Source: Candidatus Bipolaricaulota bacterium (GTDB lineage: Bacteria > Bipolaricaulota > Bipolaricaulia > RBG-16-55-9). Taken from it: a stretch of DNA of 5,887 bases. This document shows, piece by piece, positions 3,699-5,887 of this stretch; position 1 is the first letter of the stretch, and the number at the start of each line of letters is the position of its first letter. The DNA is taken from assembly GCA_027021605.1 (NCBI GenBank), contig JALUUA010000321.1, positions 1-5,887 on the forward strand. The letters are read 5' to 3'. The notes beneath the pieces were generated by a model. It did not search any database and was not told the origin of the DNA. It saw nothing but the letters and a program-made list of their open reading frames with translations. The position numbers were made by a program, and so were the translations under genes.

Positions 3699-5887
3699 AT
3701 GCAATCGCGAGACGAGAAGGGCTGCAGCCTCCGGACGACCCCGCGGCCGTGGGGGATCGGGACCCTTTGGCTCCTTGCGCTGCTCGGAGGGTTGCTGGCG
3801 TTCGCCTCCGAGAGCGCGTGGAACGCCGCTCCCGTCCCTCGCGGGGAGGTCCCGCGGGTGGGGCTGCTGTGGCGCTTGGACGAGGGCGAGGGCTTCTCCG
3901 TCGCCGAGGCCCGGGGGAGGACGCCTCCGGGCCAAATCTGCGGAGCCCGCTGGGTTCCCGGGCCGGGCGGCCGCGGAGCCGCGCTGCGATTTGACGGCAT
4001 AGACGACTTCGTCGTCTTCCCCTCCTCGCCCGCCCTCAGCCCCCGCCGCGCCCTCACCCTCGCCCTCTGGGTCTATTTGGAGAGGCTCCCCGACATCCCG
4101 TGGCGGAACGACTTCCGGTTCGTCCTGGGGAAGTCCAGCCTGCGAGCGTACAGCCTCGTGCTGGAACGGGACGGGACGCTCAACGCCTCCGTCTACGTAG
4201 GGGGCCGCCGGCAGAGCCTGCGGACCCGGGAGCCCCTGCCCCTGCGGGAGTGGGTCCACGTGGCGTTCACCTACGACGGAGCGTCAGGCCGGGGACGCCT
4301 CTATCTCGACGGCGCCCTCGCGGCGGAGGGGCAGGGCGCCCGCGGGGACCTCGACGCCAACGACAAGCCCCTCGTGCTGGGATCGGCCCTCTTCCACAAC
4401 CTGGGGGACGTCGGCGGGGGGATTCGCTCCTTCCCCGGCGCACTGGACGAGCTGCGCGTCCTCCCCTGGGCCCTCTTGCCCCCCGAGGTCGAACGGCTCG
4501 CCGGGCGACGGGCCCTCGACCCCGCGCGCTCGTCCCGGAACCCGCCGCCCCCGCCGCCGAGTCGGCTCCTCGTGCGGGCCACCCTCGACGGGCAGCCCGT
4601 GCTGGCCCAGGTGATCGTGCGCCCGGAAGGGGCGAGCGAGGACTGCCCCGAGGCTTTCTACACGCACCGGCCCCTCGACCCCGAGCCCGTGGGCACCTCC
4701 CCCCGACCGCGTCCGCGGCTTTACGGGGACGGCGGCCCGGGCTTGGGCACGAGCACGGATACGGGCACGGGAGACGTCCTCCTCCCCCCGGGGGAGGCGC
4801 TCGTCTCCGTGGACGTGGGCGGGGGCTTTACGGGGCTCCCCGTGGCGCGCCGGGTGCGCCTCGAGCCCGGCGGGACGACCGTCCTCTCCGTCGACCTTAA
4901 GCGGCAATTCGACCCGCGGGAGCGGGGGTACTTCGCCGCGGACCTCCACGTCCACACCCGCGCCAGCGCGGATGGGGTCACGCCCGTGGAGACCCTCGTG
5001 TGGGCCCAGGCCGCCGCCGACCTGGACCTGGCCGTCCTCAGCGACCACAACACCGCCGTGGGGCACCTCCCCTTCCTCGAAGTCGCCGAGCGCCGGGGGA
5101 TGCCCTACCTCCTCAGCGAGGAGGTCACCACGAGCGCCTGGGGGCACTTTAACCCCTTCTCCCTCGATCCCGGGCAGGGCATCACGGTCTCCCGGGAGAA
5201 GGTCCCGCGCGAGTACTTCCAAGAGGCCCGCGCAAAGGGAGCCACGCTCATCCAAGTGAACCACCCCCTCTGGGGCGGCGGGCAGGGGTACTTCACCCGC
5301 ATGGACGAGCCCGAGTTCGACTGGGGCTTTCAGCTCGTCGAGGTGATCAACGGCTTCGACGGGAGGGTGAGCGACACAGACCGCAAGGCGATCGAAGCCC
5401 TCTTCGCCCTCTGGTCCCAGGGGCGGCGGGTCGTCGCCACCGCGGGCTCCGATGACCACAACGCGGACAAGCCCACCGCCCGGGTGGGCACCCCCCGGAC
5501 CTACGCCTACGTCGGGCTTCCGGAGGGGGAGCCCCTGACGGCGGAGCGCTGGCTGGAGGCCCTCGCCCGGGGCCGGGCGTTTGTGACCACGGGGCCCCTG
5601 GTGTACCTTACGGTTACGGCTGCAGCTGGGGTGGAAGGGGAAGCGGGGGGCAAGCCCCGGACCCGGCCGGGGCCGGGCGCCCGACTCCCCCTCGGGCCCG
5701 GGGAGACCCTCACGCTGCGGGCGGAGGTCGAAAGCGTAAGGGAGCTTCGGTCCCTCTCCCTCTGGCACAACGGCCGGGTCGTCCGGACGTACCCGTTGGA
5801 GGGGAGGCGGGCGAGCGTCGAGTGGTCGGGCCGAGCCCGGGCCGGCTGGTACGCCGTCACCGTCGAGTCGGAAGGGGGAGGCTTCGC
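3699..5887 (+). CDS. Membrane-anchored LamG-PHP protein, CehA/McbA-family metallohydrolase (3' end missing)
   Basis: At least 729 codons are open to the right edge. Residues about 18-37 (WGIGTLWLLALLGGLLAF) form a signal peptide or N-terminal anchor. Residues about 54-268 are a LamG-like concanavalin fold, with LRFDGIDDFVVFP, LTLALWVYL, WVHVAFTYDG, GRLYLDGALAAEG and a closing LDELRVLPWAL, suggesting glycan or polymer binding. After PPPPPP (282-287) comes a beta-sandwich containing LLPPGEALVSVDVGGGF. The PHP metal-binding core of CehA/McbA-like hydrolases follows: DLHVHT (H417, H419), SDHN (D449, H450), SEE (E474/E475), GHFN (H483), NHP (H522) and SDDHN (D585, D586, H587). GRAFVTTGPLVYLTV and a further beta-domain end the visible part. 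All expected ligands are present, so an active phosphoester, amide or ester hydrolase is likely; the substrate is unknown. ATG 3699 is the only in-frame start after the stop at 3606. Confidence 0.9.
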   Translation, partial: MQSRDEKGCSLRTTPRPWGIGTLWLLALLGGLLAFASESAWNAAPVPRGEVPRVGLLWRLDEGEGFSVAEARGRTPPGQICGARWVPGPGGRGAALRFDGIDDFVVFPSSPALSPRRALTLALWVYLERLPDIPWRNDFRFVLGKSSLRAYSLVLERDGTLNASVYVGGRRQSLRTREPLPLREWVHVAFTYDGASGRGRLYLDGALAAEGQGARGDLDANDKPLVLGSALFHNLGDVGGGIRSFPGALDELRVLPWALLPPEVERLAGRRALDPARSSRNPPPPPPSRLLVRATLDGQPVLAQVIVRPEGASEDCPEAFYTHRPLDPEPVGTSPRPRPRLYGDGGPGLGTSTDTGTGDVLLPPGEALVSVDVGGGFTGLPVARRVRLEPGGTTVLSVDLKRQFDPRERGYFAADLHVHTRASADGVTPVETLVWAQAAADLDLAVLSDHNTAVGHLPFLEVAERRGMPYLLSEEVTTSAWGHFNPFSLDPGQGITVSREKVPREYFQEARAKGATLIQVNHPLWGGGQGYFTRMDEPEFDWGFQLVEVINGFDGRVSDTDRKAIEALFALWSQGRRVVATAGSDDHNADKPTARVGTPRTYAYVGLPEGEPLTAERWLEALARGRAFVTTGPLVYLTVTAAAGVEGEAGGKPRTRPGPGARLPLGPGETLTLRAEVESVRELRSLSLWHNGRVVRTYPLEGRRASVEWSGRARAGWYAVTVESEGGGF
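4746..4772 (+). repeat. Hexanucleotide-like repeat encoding a Thr-alternating linker
   Basis: Within the LamG-PHP gene every second codon is ACG for four rounds (GGC ACG, AGC ACG, GAT ACG, GGC ACG), giving GTSTDTGTG. It lies in a loop of the beta-sandwich between the LamG and PHP domains, next to a Pro/Arg-rich stretch. Such a loop may be flexible and could change length by slippage. Confidence 0.5.

Noticed and set aside
3676..3704. A minus-strand promoter TTGCAT-17 bp-TATTGT for the divergent gene
   Set aside because: The -35 matches only three of six bases and the -10 is largely the reverse complement of the better plus-strand TACAAT box.
4284..5768. A 494-codon minus-strand open frame opposite the LamG-PHP gene
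   Set aside because: The plus strand carries complete PHP and LamG motifs in one continuous frame; the opposite frame is Gly/Pro/Arg-rich with no domain.

Overview
The window is GC-rich, with strong G/C bias at third codon positions and short intergenic gaps. It looks like chromosomal DNA from a GC-rich bacterium. The Arg/Glu-rich proteins and SD-poor starts would fit a Deinococcus-Thermus-like or other thermophilic lineage, but no phylogenetic marker is present and the phylum is left open. No rRNA, tRNA, CRISPR array or insertion sequence was seen.

Layout. Four genes lie on the minus strand. Reading rightwards from the left edge they are: the 5' end of a DUF4160 gene (2-64), yidD (115-348), a Crp/Fnr-family regulator (509-1228), and a large exported coiled-coil protein of unknown function (1442-3571). 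A 127-bp divergent intergenic region (3572-3698) follows. From it a plus-strand gene (3699 to beyond the right edge) encodes a membrane-anchored protein with a LamG-like lectin domain and a PHP/CehA-type metallohydrolase domain.

Expression signals. Both yidD and the DUF4160 gene are preceded by TTGACG, a 17-bp spacer and a TACNAT -10 box, with the start codon only 8 and 14 nt past the -10. Recognisable Shine-Dalgarno sequences are missing at several starts. The genes therefore look individually promoted with leaderless or nearly leaderless mRNAs, not as one operon.

How the genes may work together. YidD is a housekeeping membrane-protein-insertion factor, here away from the usual rpmH-rnpA-yidC neighbours. 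The divergent pair at the right is the accessory-looking part. Both proteins carry export or anchor signals, one has a probable polymer-binding lectin domain plus a hydrolase, and the other has a helical region plus a membrane-tethered coiled coil. Their shared promoter region holds a perfect 13-bp palindrome and two sets of direct repeats. Co-regulation at the cell surface is a reasonable inference but is not shown by the sequence.
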